A DNA stretch of 64,000 nucleotides from Heracleum sosnowskyi (taxonomy: Eukaryota > Streptophyta > Magnoliopsida > Apiales > Apiaceae), in assembly GCA_030848705.1 (NCBI GenBank), contig CM061236.1, forward strand, positions 139,057,970-139,121,969, given 5' to 3'. Each line of letters begins with the position of its first letter. The stretch's first letter is position 1. The notes below the pieces were generated by a model. It made no database searches. It was not told where the DNA came from and saw only the letters and a list, made by a program, of their open reading frames with translations. A program made the translations under genes and the position numbers. Positions 22,701 to 35,240 of the stretch are shown here, piece by piece.

Positions 22701-25700
22701 GTGGAGAGACTTTTAACGAAAGATTCATTTGACGAAATATTATTTTCTACAGTATATTGACAATTACAAAAATCTGGTTAGCGTTTGTACCGTAATTGGC
22801 TGCCAGAGTCTCTATTCTTTCTTTCCTCTGCATATGGTATAATATATGTATACTCTATATCAATTATTAAAGTTTCCACATCACCTACTCTTTCTGTTAG
22901 TTCTCACGAGATAAGAGTAGAAGTTAAATGGAGTAATACTATAGCTGAGTGTATGACCCTTTCAAGACCATTTAAGAACTGATGACTCACTTGATATTTT
23001 TTATTCCAACTGATCACCAGATTGATATGTAACTGGACTTATCTAACACTCATTTTTTTTCCTGAAGGAAGTTGAGAAACGTGGTCTTCAAGTTGCTGTA
23101 GCTGGAATTCCAAAGACAATTGACAATGATATTGCAGTAAGTTGTTTGAGTAGTTGCACTTTGATTTGATCTACATTTGGAGTTCTCATGTATAGCACTT
23201 CAGTATAGACTATAATATACTTCCTTTGGCTACACCCATTTAAGTACATGATTGTGACCATATCTCCTGGTATATTGATGGGGCTAAAGGAAAATTTGAA
23301 GGATTTAAGGAAAATTATTTTAGGACTCCATTAGTCGACTTTTATTTTCTTTTAATATTGTGGAAGGCTCTTACAAGCCTATCTAGGAATAGTAGGTTTG
23401 CAAGGCATAGATATGTTGTATTATATTAATTGGAGATTTTTTGACTTTTGATATAGTATCTTGGTTATGAATTAAGGTTTTTCTATCCTAAATTCTCTTT
23501 TAAACTTTTTAACGCTGTGTTGTACATGGAGCTTGAATTTTGGACAACTGATCTAAAAGTTTTGTTACCCTGACTCTTCAGTTTTCCTTGAGTACCCGGG
23601 TCGGACACTCGGATACTTTGACATGGGTATGGACTACTCACACTTACTTTATGCAAAAAAATGGTAAAACTTTCTCATAATTGCTAAGTTTGACACATGG
23701 ACACGTATCCATCTTGGAAACTTTCAGCTGAGTCCGCGTGTCAAAGTCTAAATGCTTTTGTCTGTAGTAGAGCATTTTTTTTAAATTTTCAAGAAATTAC
23801 TCGATTTAAAACTAAGCTGTGCAGGTTACTTATCCTCTGTTTTCTCCAAAAAATTATTTTAGATGTTTGATTTCGATGTTGACGCAAACTGTATGTTAAC
23901 CGTGCAGAAAATAAAAATAAAAAATCCAGTAACATTTCCAGGATATAAAAATACCATCAGTTGCATATACATGTTAAGATCTATAATTTCTTTTGATTCA
24001 GGTAATAGACAAGTCTTTCGGTTTTGATACCGCTGTTGAAGAAGCTCAGAGGGCCATTAATGCAGCACATGTTGAAGTTGAGAGTGTAGAAAATGGAGTT
24101 GGAATTGTGAAGCTTATGGGCCGGTACAGTGGTAAGTGTCTATTGTAGAAAGTAAAGTTCTTATTTTGTATTAGAATCTTAACTTTTACGCTTTCTTATG
24201 TTTATTTTCAATATGGAATTTTCGATCATAGGGTTTATAGCTCTGTACGCAACATTGGCTAGTAGAGATGTGGTAAGATTCAAGACTTATTCAGCACATA
24301 ACACATCACACACCTTTTCTTCAGGGAACTGTGTCAATGCTTTGTGTAGTTTAAAGTAGATCTATGTTGGGTCCATAACTTGATTAAAGGTTGTAGCTCT
24401 CTTTGTCTACTATGACTATGCCTAGATCTTATAATCGTTTGAATTGGAACAGGATTGTTGTTTGATTCCAGAGTCTCCATTCTATCTGGAAGGTCCGGGT
24501 GGCCTTTTTGAATTTGTTGAACAAAGGCTCAAGGAAAACAGCCATGTTGTGATTGTAGTGGCAGAAGGAGCAGGGCAGGAATTTCTTGCTCAGACCATGC
24601 AATCAATTGACGAGAAAGATGCATCAGGAAATAGGCTGCTGCTAGATGTTGGCCAATGGCTAACTCAGAAGTTCAAGGTATGCTATTATTTCCTTGTAGA
24701 CATAATTTTTTAGGATAGTTAAATTAATACTCCCTCTGTTTTCAAATAATTGATGTTTGACTTTTTGGCACGTATTTTTAAGTCTTTTGACCACATAGCT
24801 AAAATTAATATTTTTAAAAAATTATAATTCTAACTAGGTGGTCAAAAGGCTTAAAAGTGTGCAAAAAAACCAAACGTCAATTATTTGAAAACAGAGGGAG
24901 TAATTAGCTCAAAAATGCCAGAAGTACTTGTAAATATATATTAATCTGGAAACAAATAGAAGAGGAGAACTTTATGTTTGATTTGGAAAGGCAGGACGCA
25001 GGAGTAAAATAACATTTACATGTCAATTTATTTTTTTGTATACTTTCCTTTTCTTTTTGTTAGTTTATATTGCCAAGGCTTGTAACTTGTAAGTATTAAC
25101 AAGTTAAGAATGTTGGAATGTATGCATTTTAGAAGACACAATCTTACCGATAGCTTGAGCCTTGAGCTATTATTTATTTCTTAGTCTCTTGTTTTCTAAT
25201 GTTGAATTCTTGTTTTCTAATGTTGAATTCTTGTTTTCTTGAGTAGGAAAGTTGTGTTTGTCTTCTACCTATCCCTTATATATGTTTTGGATACTATTAT
25301 AATAGTCTACCTTTTTTCTGAAATTATTGTTTAAGCTTTTAATGCATTTACATGTATATGTTCTGTGCCACAGGATCATTTTACAAAGGTCCGGAAGATG
25401 ACAATAAATTTGAAATACATAGGTAAATCTTGGAATTTGTCGCTTTATTTTTGCTGTCAGGTTTCTGTTGTTTGTTCCTATTCTTTTAGGCCGTAGTAAT
25501 TTACAAAAAAATTATATGCTGTCAAAATGAGAAGTTGTATGTGAAGAGAATTGTCATTATCTCTGTGGGAAATCTTGCTAATTATCTAGGATAAATTCTG
25601 AATATTATAAGCTTCTCTAACTTTGGCGAGACCTTGGAGTTTCAATTCAGTAGTGAAATGGCTATCTCCAATTTCCATCCTTTCGCTTATTTGAAGTTTT

Positions 25701-27791
25701 GCAATGTACTGCCAGAGTGCCAGTTATGTACATGTAGTTTTATTTGCAAATAATCTAAATTTGATCATAACTTATAGTCTGATCATCTTGCAGATCCAAC
25801 CTACATGATCCGAGCGGTCCCCAGTAATGCATCTGACAATATCTACTGCACTCTTCTGGCTCAAAGTGCTGTTCACGGGGCCATGGCTGGGTACACTGGC
25901 TTTACGGTTGGACCCGTCAATAGCAGACACGCATATATTCCGATATCTGTAAGTTCTTTATTGGCAATTCACTTGCAAGATTGCTGTTTATAAAAATAAA
26001 TTCCCAGCTTATCTGATGATGAATAGTCTCTAATGGTATCTTTTACCCCATTTTGGTGAAGCACTACTGATTAACCTTAACATATTGACCTTTTAGTTAT
26101 AGAACCACAACACTCAAGGGCCTAGATGATAACCCGTGCAAGGGCCTAGTTAATTTATTTTAAATTTTTAAAATATAAATTTTAGATGACAAAAAATAAA
26201 AAAAGTTATTTAGTTTGCTTATAAAAATATAGTTCTCCCTCCGTCTCATAATTCTTGTCTTGTTTGACTTTTGATGGTCAAATTGATTGAACTTTGACAA
26301 TAATTTGTATCTTATTCTTTTATAATTTTAAAAATCTAAAACATACATCTTAAAGTAGGTTAAATATACTTTCTAACCGTATAATTTTTATAATTATTTT
26401 AATTATATAATATATGTAATTTGTGGTCAAAGTTTGGTCAATTTGACCATCAAAAGTCAAACAAGCCAAAAATTATGGGACAGATGGAGTACTATTTACC
26501 CACTTCTAATAGTGCAAATTATGCGCGTATTGAATTGCCAAAAAAATAATAAAAATTATGCACGTATTGTTGAGAAACTAAACATGAATTACAATATTCA
26601 GGCTTTTTAAAAAATTGCACATATTTCAACTTGATCAAACATGAAACTGAGAATTATACTCAAAATATACTCAGGGGTATATTTGAGAATGATACATAGA
26701 GTTTTGAGTGTGGGTAAGATGTTCCGTACAAATGTAGATTAAGATAACCAATTCAGGGGTATAAAATAGATTGAGATTAGTATATTGATTCAACAACTAA
26801 GTGATTATAATCGGGTTCTGGTGGCGTAGAAATGTAGATTAAGATAACGAATTCAGGGGTATAAAATAGATTGAGATTAGTATATTGATTCAACAACTAA
26901 GTGATTATAATCGGGGGTCTGGTGGCTGATCTGATTGTGACAGTAATGGGTATAATTATAGTACATTTGGTACAATAATAATACTATAATATATTTTAGA
27001 TTAATATTATTCATTGGTTTAAAGTTGAGATTAGTATCTTGATTCAACAACTAAGTGATTATAATTGGGTCTGGTGTGATAGAATTTCTACGTGAGAAAA
27101 GGTGTGAACCAAATTTGGTACAAAGAGTACCATTAAAAAGGGGTTTCGCTTATTAATAAAGGTTATAGATGTCATGTTTTTATTCAATATTAGTGCTCCA
27201 AATCAGTAATATACTCTTAAGCATTTAATGACCGGATTGTGTTGTAGAAAGGTCTACAAGGCCTTTATACCACAGCTCACACCGTCCTGAATGCACAATT
27301 TGCTGGTCTTCAGATTCTAGGTTAAATTCTGGAGTGTCTCTGCTCTCCGGACTTCCAAGTATTAAGACTTCTACCCAGAAAAACTAGAGGTTGTATCTTT
27401 TCCATTTTTACTGAGTCTACTTTAGATATAAGTCCTTTATTCTGTTTTCTTCTTTTCTAGTCCCTAACGTAATTTAAGAAGTGAGTTTAGCCTTCTCATG
27501 TCAATGCTGACGGACACTAGACTAGATTCAAAATTGTTTGCTTCCTTGTTAGACTGACTTGTAATATCTGGTCTTACACTTTCCTCTATAATAAATTTAA
27601 TATTTGGTGGCTTTTTGGTATTGTAGCGTGTGACTGAAACTCAAAATGTTGTGAAGTTGACGGATAGATCATGGGCAAGGCTTCTTGCTTCCACCAATCA
27701 GCCCAGTTTCGTAGAACACAGTGTTGAACGAGAAAAGGTTGATAAAGATACTATTGATGCGATCAACGATATGAGAATTACCTCTATCTAG
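18844..27791 (+). CDS. PFK: ATP-dependent 6-phosphofructokinase, plastid PFK4/5 type
   Basis: Fourteen exons: 18844-19110, 20800-20846, 20999-21038, 21126-21188, 21254-21391, 21625-21783, 21865-21918, 23068-23136, 24002-24131, 24232-24272, 24453-24677, 25374-25422, 25794-25948 and 27627-27791. All junctions are GT-AG and in phase; 533 aa. It phosphorylates fructose 6-phosphate to fructose 1,6-bisphosphate. Residues 1-60 are rich in Ser, Thr, Lys and Arg and poor in acids, as in a chloroplast transit peptide. GGLCPGINT (about 155) and GGDGTQ (243-248) form the nucleotide site. The Gly after the Asp marks the ATP-using rather than the PPi-using class. PKTIDND (271-277) holds the catalytic Asp 275, MGRYSG (319-324) binds sugar phosphate, and PESPF follows. 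The C-terminal TDRSWARLLASTNQPSF and the ITSI ending match the family. The long introns carry MITEs. Confidence 0.95.
19716..19743 (+). repeat. (TA)n microsatellite, PFK intron 1
   Basis: About fourteen TA units within the first intron (19111-20799). Confidence 0.85.
24730..24900. mobile_element. Stowaway MITE in PFK intron 11
   Basis: 171 bp bounded by TA on each side. The ends CTCCCTCTGTTTTCAAATAA and the matching inverted GAGGGAG end form long inverted repeats, and the whole element can fold on itself. Typical of Tc1/mariner-derived Stowaway elements. Confidence 0.9.
26235..26489. mobile_element. Stowaway-like MITE in PFK intron 13
   Basis: The left end CTCCCTCCGTCTCATAATT and the inverted right end CTCCATCTGTCCCATAATT enclose about 255 bp, with inner inverted pieces (TGATGGTCAAATTGA) on both arms. 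TA follows the right end; the left TA is displaced. Confidence 0.8.
26731..27090 (+). repeat. 100-bp tandem repeat, PFK intron 13
   Basis: Two nearly identical 100-bp copies start at 26731 and 26831 (AATGTAGATTAAGATAAC). A partial third copy (TTGATTCAACAACTAAGTGA) lies at about 27023-27085 after a short interruption. It lies in the 1.68-kb intron before the last exon. Confidence 0.85.
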
Positions 27792-28660
27792 AAGATTTGA
27801 GCCCATACATTTTCAGGATACAATGGCAGATCTGCAGATATTTTCATTTATACATGTTGACTGCAGATTGCAGTCCTTGGTGGTTACATTGATAACGGTC
27901 TATGAATGGGTTAGTGGCTTATTACAGGTACATGTATCCGGTGTCTTTAGTATTCTTAGGAATGAAGGTTGATTATTACTTGTTACTTTGTAACAAGTAA
28001 CATTCTTTTGAGGTCTAGTGCACTGATGGAATTAATTAGCTAGGTCACTAGAATAGTAGAATATAAAAAATATTATTTTTTAAGGTTCGAGTAACATGAA
28101 TGAGCAAACAAAATGAAGCTTTAGATACACAGATGCTCTGGGTGAGATCTGTTTATGTACCTATCAGCCAAAAGAAATTTATGTTGTATCTATATATAAA
28201 CCGTCGCCATCATTCTATTTAAATGAAGTTAGATTGTCTTTGCTTTTCCGTGTGTTTATTCCGAGCCCATGTTTTTTAGAATGTTACTCAACATTATTTT
28301 CTACATATATTTTTTTCAAAGTTACTGGTACTACAATCTGTCGTTATTACTATTCTATATATTTTATAAAATTTTATTCCAGTAAACCATGATCCGTTAA
28401 AAATGATTTGGTTACGGTTACTAGTTGGATTACGTGATTATAGTGTTTTTATTTAAGGATGGACTGGATTGGATTATGTTAGGTTACTTCATACCAGTAG
28501 CTATGATGTTATGTTAGTGCAGCTAAGACAATATCTTGCAACTAGGTTGTTGGGATTAGTTGCTTTATGCACCAAGCTGTTGTCTGTCTGTATTAGCTAC
28601 AGGTCCAAATGATAGTGTAGGTTAGGTGGTGTCTGTTTAGTTTCTTTTCTTAGATGGTAT
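27792..28660. other. Intergenic, PFK 3' flank
   Basis: No gene seen. The PFK 3' UTR probably occupies the first few hundred bases. The rest is unremarkable AT-rich DNA. Confidence 0.5.
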
Positions 28661-29227
28661 CAGTGTCGTAAAAAGCGGGAATCGAAGTTAATTGGTGAAA
28701 GCACCGTTCATGGTTTAATCGGGTAATCGGGGATTAATCGGATCACTAATCGGAATAAATTTAATAATATTTTTATATACAATTATAAAATTATTTCGTT
28801 ATTTCAACTAAACATATGTTATTGTCATATATTTATGCAAATATGTTAAAATTGTTATATAATTGTAATAAATAAAATTTTGAAGGTTTAACTTTTCAAT
28901 TAGAGATCAATTTAAGAGGAAAACTTAAGAGAATTTACGATTTAGGCATCAAAAATTATAATTATATGTACAAAAATAATGTTTTTTTCAATTGTTTAAT
29001 CGAGTTTCTACCTTTTAATTTTAATTTTTTTTAATTATTTACTATTTTTTAATAATTAGCCCGATTTTTTACCGATTAATCCGATTTTTGACCGATTCAG
29101 CCGATTTTTGACCGTTTTTATGAAAAAACAATTAATTAACCGATTTTCGCTTAATCAGTTCGGTGGCCCGCCGTCTAGCGATTAATCGGCGATTAATCCC
29201 GATTAATCGTCGATTTTTAGAACATTG
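28661..29227. mobile_element. hAT-type MITE
   Basis: 567 bp. Left end CAGTGTCGTAAAAAGCG and inverted right end CAATGTTCTAAAAATCG are imperfect inverted repeats. They are flanked by 8-bp near-duplications, GATGGTAT (28653-28660) and GATTGTAT (29228-29235). Subterminal clusters of the palindrome GATTAATC occur at both ends. The 8-bp target and CA-TG ends indicate hAT. Not coding. Confidence 0.8.
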
Positions 29228-29402
29228 GATTGTATACGAATTTTTTTCAAAATTTCGTCTCATTTTTTTAATCCCAAATTTCATGTTATTCTTTAGTATA
29301 TCAATGTTTAGAGTAGAAAAACAATATATGTTGGAAGAAGTTTACCATTACAAAGCATTTTTCCTTCTTTTCTAGCTATTTTTTAGTAACAACTTGTTTT
29401 TA

Positions 29403-29774
29403 GAGCCTCTCTAATGGTGTTAGCTAAAATCATATAATATACTGATTATGTAAAATTTGTTGAACCTATAATATATTGTGTTCCAATGGAGTTGGCTACA
29501 TGAGTTGACTATATTTTAAAAATAGAATGTTATTATTATTTTAAGTTGTTAAAAATAGAATATATAATTAGAATATGATAAGAGATGAGGTGGAGTTTTA
29601 CTACAGGTCCCTAAAAGTTCGACAAAAATAGCCGATATGAAGTGGTTGACTATATTTTTGGCTAACAATAATGTTTCATTGGAGTCGAGAGAATTTTACA
29701 TATTTTCTAAATTTTTTATTTATGACATTTTATCTATACTTTTAGCTAAGGGTTACGGATCATTGGAGATACTC
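29403..29774. mobile_element. Tourist-like MITE
   Basis: The left end GAGCCTCTCTAATGGTG and the inverted right end GAGTATCTCCAATGATCC are flanked by TTA on both sides (29400-29402 and 29775-29777), as for PIF/Harbinger-derived elements. Confidence 0.75.
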
Positions 29775-29870
29775 TTAGTTATGTTAAAAAAATGGACTCC
29801 GTATTCAAGATCACGCATACATTATAACCAGACCCGAAAGCGATAACTGTACTTTTTGTTATTTTAAGAT

Positions 29871-30174
29871 GAGCATCTCCGATGGTACCAACCCCTTAGC
29901 TAAATCAATCTACATGGCACCTATGTGTCAATATTTAGAGAATATGTAAAAAAATTAATACTCCAACCATGCAACCCCTTAGCAATAAATATAGATAATC
30001 ATATTTGGTTGGCTATATTTGTCGAACCAGCAAAACCCTTAGGTATAATTTACATTAGCATAATTATACACAACACCATTTGAGTAATGATCACACCTCT
30101 TAGCTAAAATTTTACATTATTCTTATTTTATCATATTTTAGCTAATCATTTTACATATCACCATTGGAGATGCT
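29871..30174. mobile_element. Tourist-like MITE, related copy
   Basis: Ends GAGCATCTCCGATGG and, inverted, AAGCATCTCCAATGG; same group as the preceding element. The target duplication is not exact. Confidence 0.6.
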
Positions 30175-30507
30175 TTTACGGGATATTATGATGCCTGATT
30201 AGGGCGAAATCGGGGGATTAATTTAGGGTGAAATTTCGACTAAATTGAAATTTTAGTACGATTTTTATTTCTAATCCTGACTTTTACTTGAAGATCAGCA
30301 AAATTTAATAATTAGCGATATTTCAATGAAGTCCCTGCTAAACCGGAATAATCGATATCTATTACATTTATAAGAAGCACTCCTCAAAATGAGGTAGAAC
30401 AACAAGAAAGTAAAATTTTCTCTTAAAGTTAAGAGAAAATTTACATTCTGAAAATTACATATCAATTGGGAGATAATTCCTAGAAACGCATAATAAGAAA
30501 ATAATAA

Positions 30508-30697
30508 TGTTAGGGGTACCGAATTTGGTATAAAAAGATGTACCGAATTACATGTGTTATAATCTGATTGGCTCTATATTAGTGGTCTTACATGCATTCA
30601 CATTAATAGCACTAATAAAAATATTTTCAAATGACACATCACCATTGCCACGTCATTTTGTACCAATTTTTGATACCTAATTCGGTACCTCTAGCAC
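30508..30697. mobile_element. Short MITE with GGTACCGAATT ends
   Basis: About 190 bp. Left end TGTTAGGGGTACCGAATTTG and inverted right end GTGCTAGAGGTACCGAATTAG. The minus-strand frame inside and beyond it has no recognised family. Superfamily not assigned. Confidence 0.6.
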
Positions 30698-31755
30698 TCC
30701 TCATAAGAAAAACACAGTGAAATATCCAAAAATCTAACATAAAATTCAAATTAACCGATGTTCTCATCTTAAGACGGTGGGAGGAATTATGCCAATGAAA
30801 TCGATTCAATTCGAATATATTTTTTAGAGAATTGGAGATCCGAGAAAGATTTAGTGCCAAAAATCACTAAAACAAATACAACTCCATCGTAAGTTCGTAA
30901 CTAATATACACGACTACTACATACAAGCAAATTTAGACCCAAGTAATTTAATTCTAAATTAGAGATTATCTCCTCAAGATCCGCTCCCGCATCACAGAAT
31001 TATCGACATCCATGTCTTACAAAGCAGCAAACCTAAGGAACCAGAATTGCAATAGTCAAAGAGTACAAATCTGAAAATATAATTTCACGAAAATCGAATA
31101 AATTACGAATGTAGGAGTTATAAGCAAAAGAAACCTCCGATCAGTGGAGACACCGGAGTGGGTAGTCCTGACTATTTCGAAAATTATAATTTGACCATGG
31201 CTGATATAGATTTTAACAATATGGAAACTGTCGTTAGTTGAGATTAAAATCATCCAAATGATGTTAGATTTTCCTGCAAACACTAAAATATCATAAATGA
31301 AATGATAAGTTACCCCACTTGAATAAATTCGTTTTCATTGTCAACTAAATTATCAACCATAATTTTAACAAATCACTAAAATTTTAGATTTTTCTTTAGT
31401 TCGAAAAAGAAAGCTGCTCGGTTGATGCATTTAATTCGATACAACATTGACCAGATACATGTAATTTGATTTTTCCTTGTGATTGACCAATAGCTAGAGA
31501 TTCAACAAACGAGAAAATTCAGAACTCAAAATTTAGCGCTTCTCCACATTGACCAGATAAGGAAGCGTAGTGTTGCAGTTTTATTGACAGCCGCTGGCTT
31601 TTTTGGAAGCCGTGTTAGAATATTTTTCTAGTCTGGATTGAAATTCAGAAGTACTTACATTCTCGATTACATATTACACACACCCTGTTATGTTATAGTT
31701 TGTTTGGTTTTAAGCAGATTGTTCAGCATAAGATATATTTTTCGAGTTCTGAAGC
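30698..31755 (+). other. Intergenic and promoter region of the receptor kinase
   Basis: AT-rich with no gene. No convincing TATA box was fixed; the leader of the kinase probably starts in the last 100-200 bases. Confidence 0.4.
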
Positions 31756-34755
31756 ATGAGTAAGGTGACAAAATGCTTTAGTTTAATCTTGTTTAGCTCA
31801 TTTTTCATAGTAAGCTCAGCTGCAGGAGACATACTTTCTGCAAATCAGACCATCAAAAGCGGAGAAACCATTGTTTCAGCTGGTAGTGTGTTTGAACTTG
31901 GTTTCTTTAGTCTAGGCAGTTCAAAAAATCAGTATTTAAGCATACGATACAAACATGCAAGTGCGATAACTGTAAGGGTTTTTAATCCAGATGCACCCCT
32001 TGCTGATGGATCAGGTATGTTTAGGTTAAGTAGTGAGGGGACTCTGACTCTCAATCTTCTCAACGCGAAAAATACAACAATTTGGTCATCGAACTCTTCA
32101 ACATCTTTGAAGAATCCTGTGGCACAGTTACTAGACTCGGGAAATCTTGTTATTAGAGCGGAAAATGAATCTGATTCAGGAAATTTTATTTGGCAAAGTT
32201 TCGATTTTCCTGACAATACTTTCCTTCCAGGTATGAAGTTAGGAAGGAATTTGGCAACTGGCCTAGATTGGTCCTTCAATTCTTGGAAAAGCAATGATGA
32301 TCCTTCTCCTGGGAATTTTCAGGTTAAGCTTGATGTCAGTGGTTACCCACAGCTATTCCTGTGGAATGGTTCAGCTAAATATATCCGGATTGGTCCCTGG
32401 AATGGTCTTACATGGAGTGGTATTGCTACTGCGGGTTCAAATAATATATTTGAGGATGAGCTTGGCATTAAGGAGGAAGAGATATATTTTAAGTATGAAC
32501 CTATCAATGGTGCGATGCTTATAAGGCTAGTTGTGATGCCGGATGGGCAAGTAATACGTTATACATGGACTAATCAAAGTAATAAATGGGATCCAGTTAT
32601 TATTCTCCAGGCAGATTACTGTGATGATTATGCACGCTGCGGGGCATATGGCAGCTGTAACGTTAACTCTCTTTGTAGCTGTTTAGATGGATTTCAACCC
32701 CAAAACTCTGAGGCCTTGCATAGTTTAAACTCTTCAGAGGGGTGCGTTCCAAAGACACAATTTAATTGTAGTAATAGGGATGATTTTGTACTGCAATCAA
32801 ACAAGAAATGGCCAGATACACAGAACTCATCGTATGATTTCAGCACGAACCTTGAGGATTGTAAGAAGAAGTGCCTGGAGAACTGCTCTTGCACAGCATA
32901 TGTGATTACAAATATCACCGGAGAAGGAAGCGGATGCTTGCTTTGGTTTGGTGGTCTAACTGATATCAGAGATCAAGAACAGAGAGGGCGAGATTTTTAT
33001 GTCAGAGTTGTTGCCTCAGGTTCAGGTAATTAAATTACAAAATGACCTATAACTAGTGGCTTATACTTCCATTATGATATCGACTTTCAAGAACTAATGT
33101 TATTTTTCAGGTTCAAGTAATAGTTCCAGAGCAAGGCGAACTGTTCTGATTGTACTTGTACCGATCATATCAATTTCAACGGTGGTACTTGGCTTCTACC
33201 TGTGGCATGTATGCAAGCACACAAAGAAGAGAGAAGGTAGCTGTAAATACATGATTAGATTATTTCAATTGTCTCTATATATCTCATTAAAATTTGACAG
33301 GACCAGTAAAAGAGCATGCGTTTAACGATGGGAGTGGAGATTTACCAGTGTTCGACTTCAGAGCTATTGCTGATGCCACCAACAACTTCTCCAACAATAA
33401 TAAACTCGGGGAAGGTGGCTTTGGACCTGTATACAAGGTAATCATATTCTTCCCACTTGAAGTACTACTTTCCCTTGCTGAAGTTATCACCATTCTCCAA
33501 CATACTATTTATAAAAATAAGTACTATATATAAAAAGTGTCTTTCTAACAATAACAAACTGTAGGGTATTCTGGAAGACGGGAAGGAAATAGCTGTAAAG
33601 AGGCGTTCTAAATGTTCGACACAAGGAATAGAAGAGTTCAAAAATGAAGTGTCATGCATTGCAAAGCTTCAACACCGGAATCTGGTTAGACTTCTTGGTT
33701 GGTCCACCACTGAGGAAGGAGAACGGATTTTAGTCTACGAATATATGCCCAATAAAAGCTTAGATTTCTTCATCTTTGGAGGTACTTACAGTCATATCCA
33801 TCATTCACTTTTTCCAATACATTAGATTACTCCTTTTATTCTTTTGTATGGATAATCTGAACATGCAGAACATAATGACTTGTCAATCTTGGCAGATATG
33901 AAACAAAGAGCTTCACTAGACTGGCCTAAGCGTTACAAAATCATTAATGGGATTACTAAGGGGATACTTTACCTTCACGAAGACTCCAGATTAAGGGTCA
34001 TTCATAGAGATCTGAAAGCTAGCAACATCCTTCTTGATTATAACATGAATCCAAAAATCTCAGATTTTGGTATGGCTAGAAGTTTTGGAGATAGTGAAAC
34101 TGAATCAAACACAGCAAGGGTCGTTGGAACATAGTAAGAGTATCTACAGCAACGCTGTTTATATTTGCTTTTCTGTATTCTCAATAGTCAAATGATTCTT
34201 TTATTCAATTTGCAGTGGCTACATGTCCCCTGAGTATGCCATGGAGGGAGCATTTTCTGTTAAATCAGATGTTTATAGCTTCGGCGTTCTGTTGATAGAG
34301 ATCGTGAGTGGTCAGAAATGCAGATTCTTCAATCATCCAAGCCACAACCTTAATCTTATGGGCCATGTAAGTACAAAATCTGTTGCTTGTATTCAGGCAA
34401 ACTTTTTTAATTACAATTTTAAAAGCTTACGATAAAATGGAAGCATCTACTTTTCTAGGCATGGAAGAGTTATAAAGAAGATAGGCTTTTGGAACTAATT
34501 GATGCATCAATACTGGAGTCAAGTGTTCAATATGAAGCATTTCGAGTTATTCAAATAGGATTACTATGCGTTCAACAATATCCAGAAGACAGACCGAACA
34601 TGTCATCTGTACTCCTGATGTTGACTAGTAAAGCCCCACTTCCTCATCCGAAACAACCTGGTTTTTTCACCGAAAGAAAATTGGATGAAGCAGATACTGC
34701 TGTTCTTGATTCATCTATCTCAGACCAAACTGTTTCACTTGTTACACCTAGGTAG
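31756..34755 (+). CDS. G-type lectin S-receptor-like Ser/Thr protein kinase (SD1 type)
   Basis: Seven exons: 31756-33025, 33111-33236, 33301-33437, 33565-33781, 33896-34133 (or 33869-34133), 34216-34366 and 34459-34755; 811 or 820 aa. It is a single-pass plasma-membrane receptor kinase. Order: signal peptide (about 1-24), B-type lectin (about 25-150), S-locus glycoprotein region, an EGF/PAN part with many Cys (CGAYGSC, LENCSCTAY), a membrane segment (about 434-454), and the kinase. The kinase has LGEGGFGPV (501-509), the ATP Lys in EIAVKR (523), HRDLKASN and SDFGMAR. The HRD Asp shows a catalytically competent, RD-type kinase. It ends SLVTPR, as SD1 members usually do. Oddities: the family's WVANR lectin motif is replaced by VRVFN, and LLGCC by LLGWS. 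Exon 5 has two in-frame acceptors 27 bases apart, and the downstream one gives the family's normal spacing. The ligand is unknown; relatives act in defence and self-incompatibility. Confidence 0.92.
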
Positions 34756-35240
34756 TATTCCATCATTCCATTGGGTTTAACTATACTACGATGTATCAAA
34801 CAAGAATGTGTAAATTTTCAGAAGTGTTAAGTATGTACGCAGATCACCCTGCTAAGCAAGAGCTTGAAAGCTACAATTTCGTTTTTTGTCAAGTAAAGCT
34901 ACAACTTTTGATAGTTTCTTTTTGTGAATATCGATCTAAAGTATTAATTCATAATCTTTTTGCTGAAACCATGTATGTCCGAGTTCCACCCATTAGTTTT
35001 GTCTTAAACCACGCAAGTCCTGTTATAATTTGTGTTTAAATCATATCACTACAAGAAATCCCGGTACTTGCAACAGAAAATTCCGTTGCCAAAGGCTAGA
35101 TTCCGTTGTAAAATCATTTTACGACGAAATTCCCGACGGAAAAATTAGTCGTAAAAAAAGATAGTTTCGACCGTTAAAACAAATATAAAATAACGAGAAA
35201 ATTAATAGAAATGTTCTTGATTTATATTAAGACAAGCCGA
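34756..35240. other. Convergent intergenic region
   Basis: Shared 3' flank of the receptor kinase (+) and the ERF gene (-). It holds a CACTA terminus. The 82-codon frame at 34791 shows no family and is taken as 3' UTR. Confidence 0.5.
35047..35165 (+). mobile_element. CACTA (En/Spm) terminus fragment
   Basis: CACTACAAGAAATCCCGG is the canonical CACTA-superfamily end. Subterminal TTCCGTTG and inverted GACGGAAA or ACGACGAAATT motifs follow. No matching inverted terminus was found nearby, so this is a fragment or a strongly deleted copy. Confidence 0.65.
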
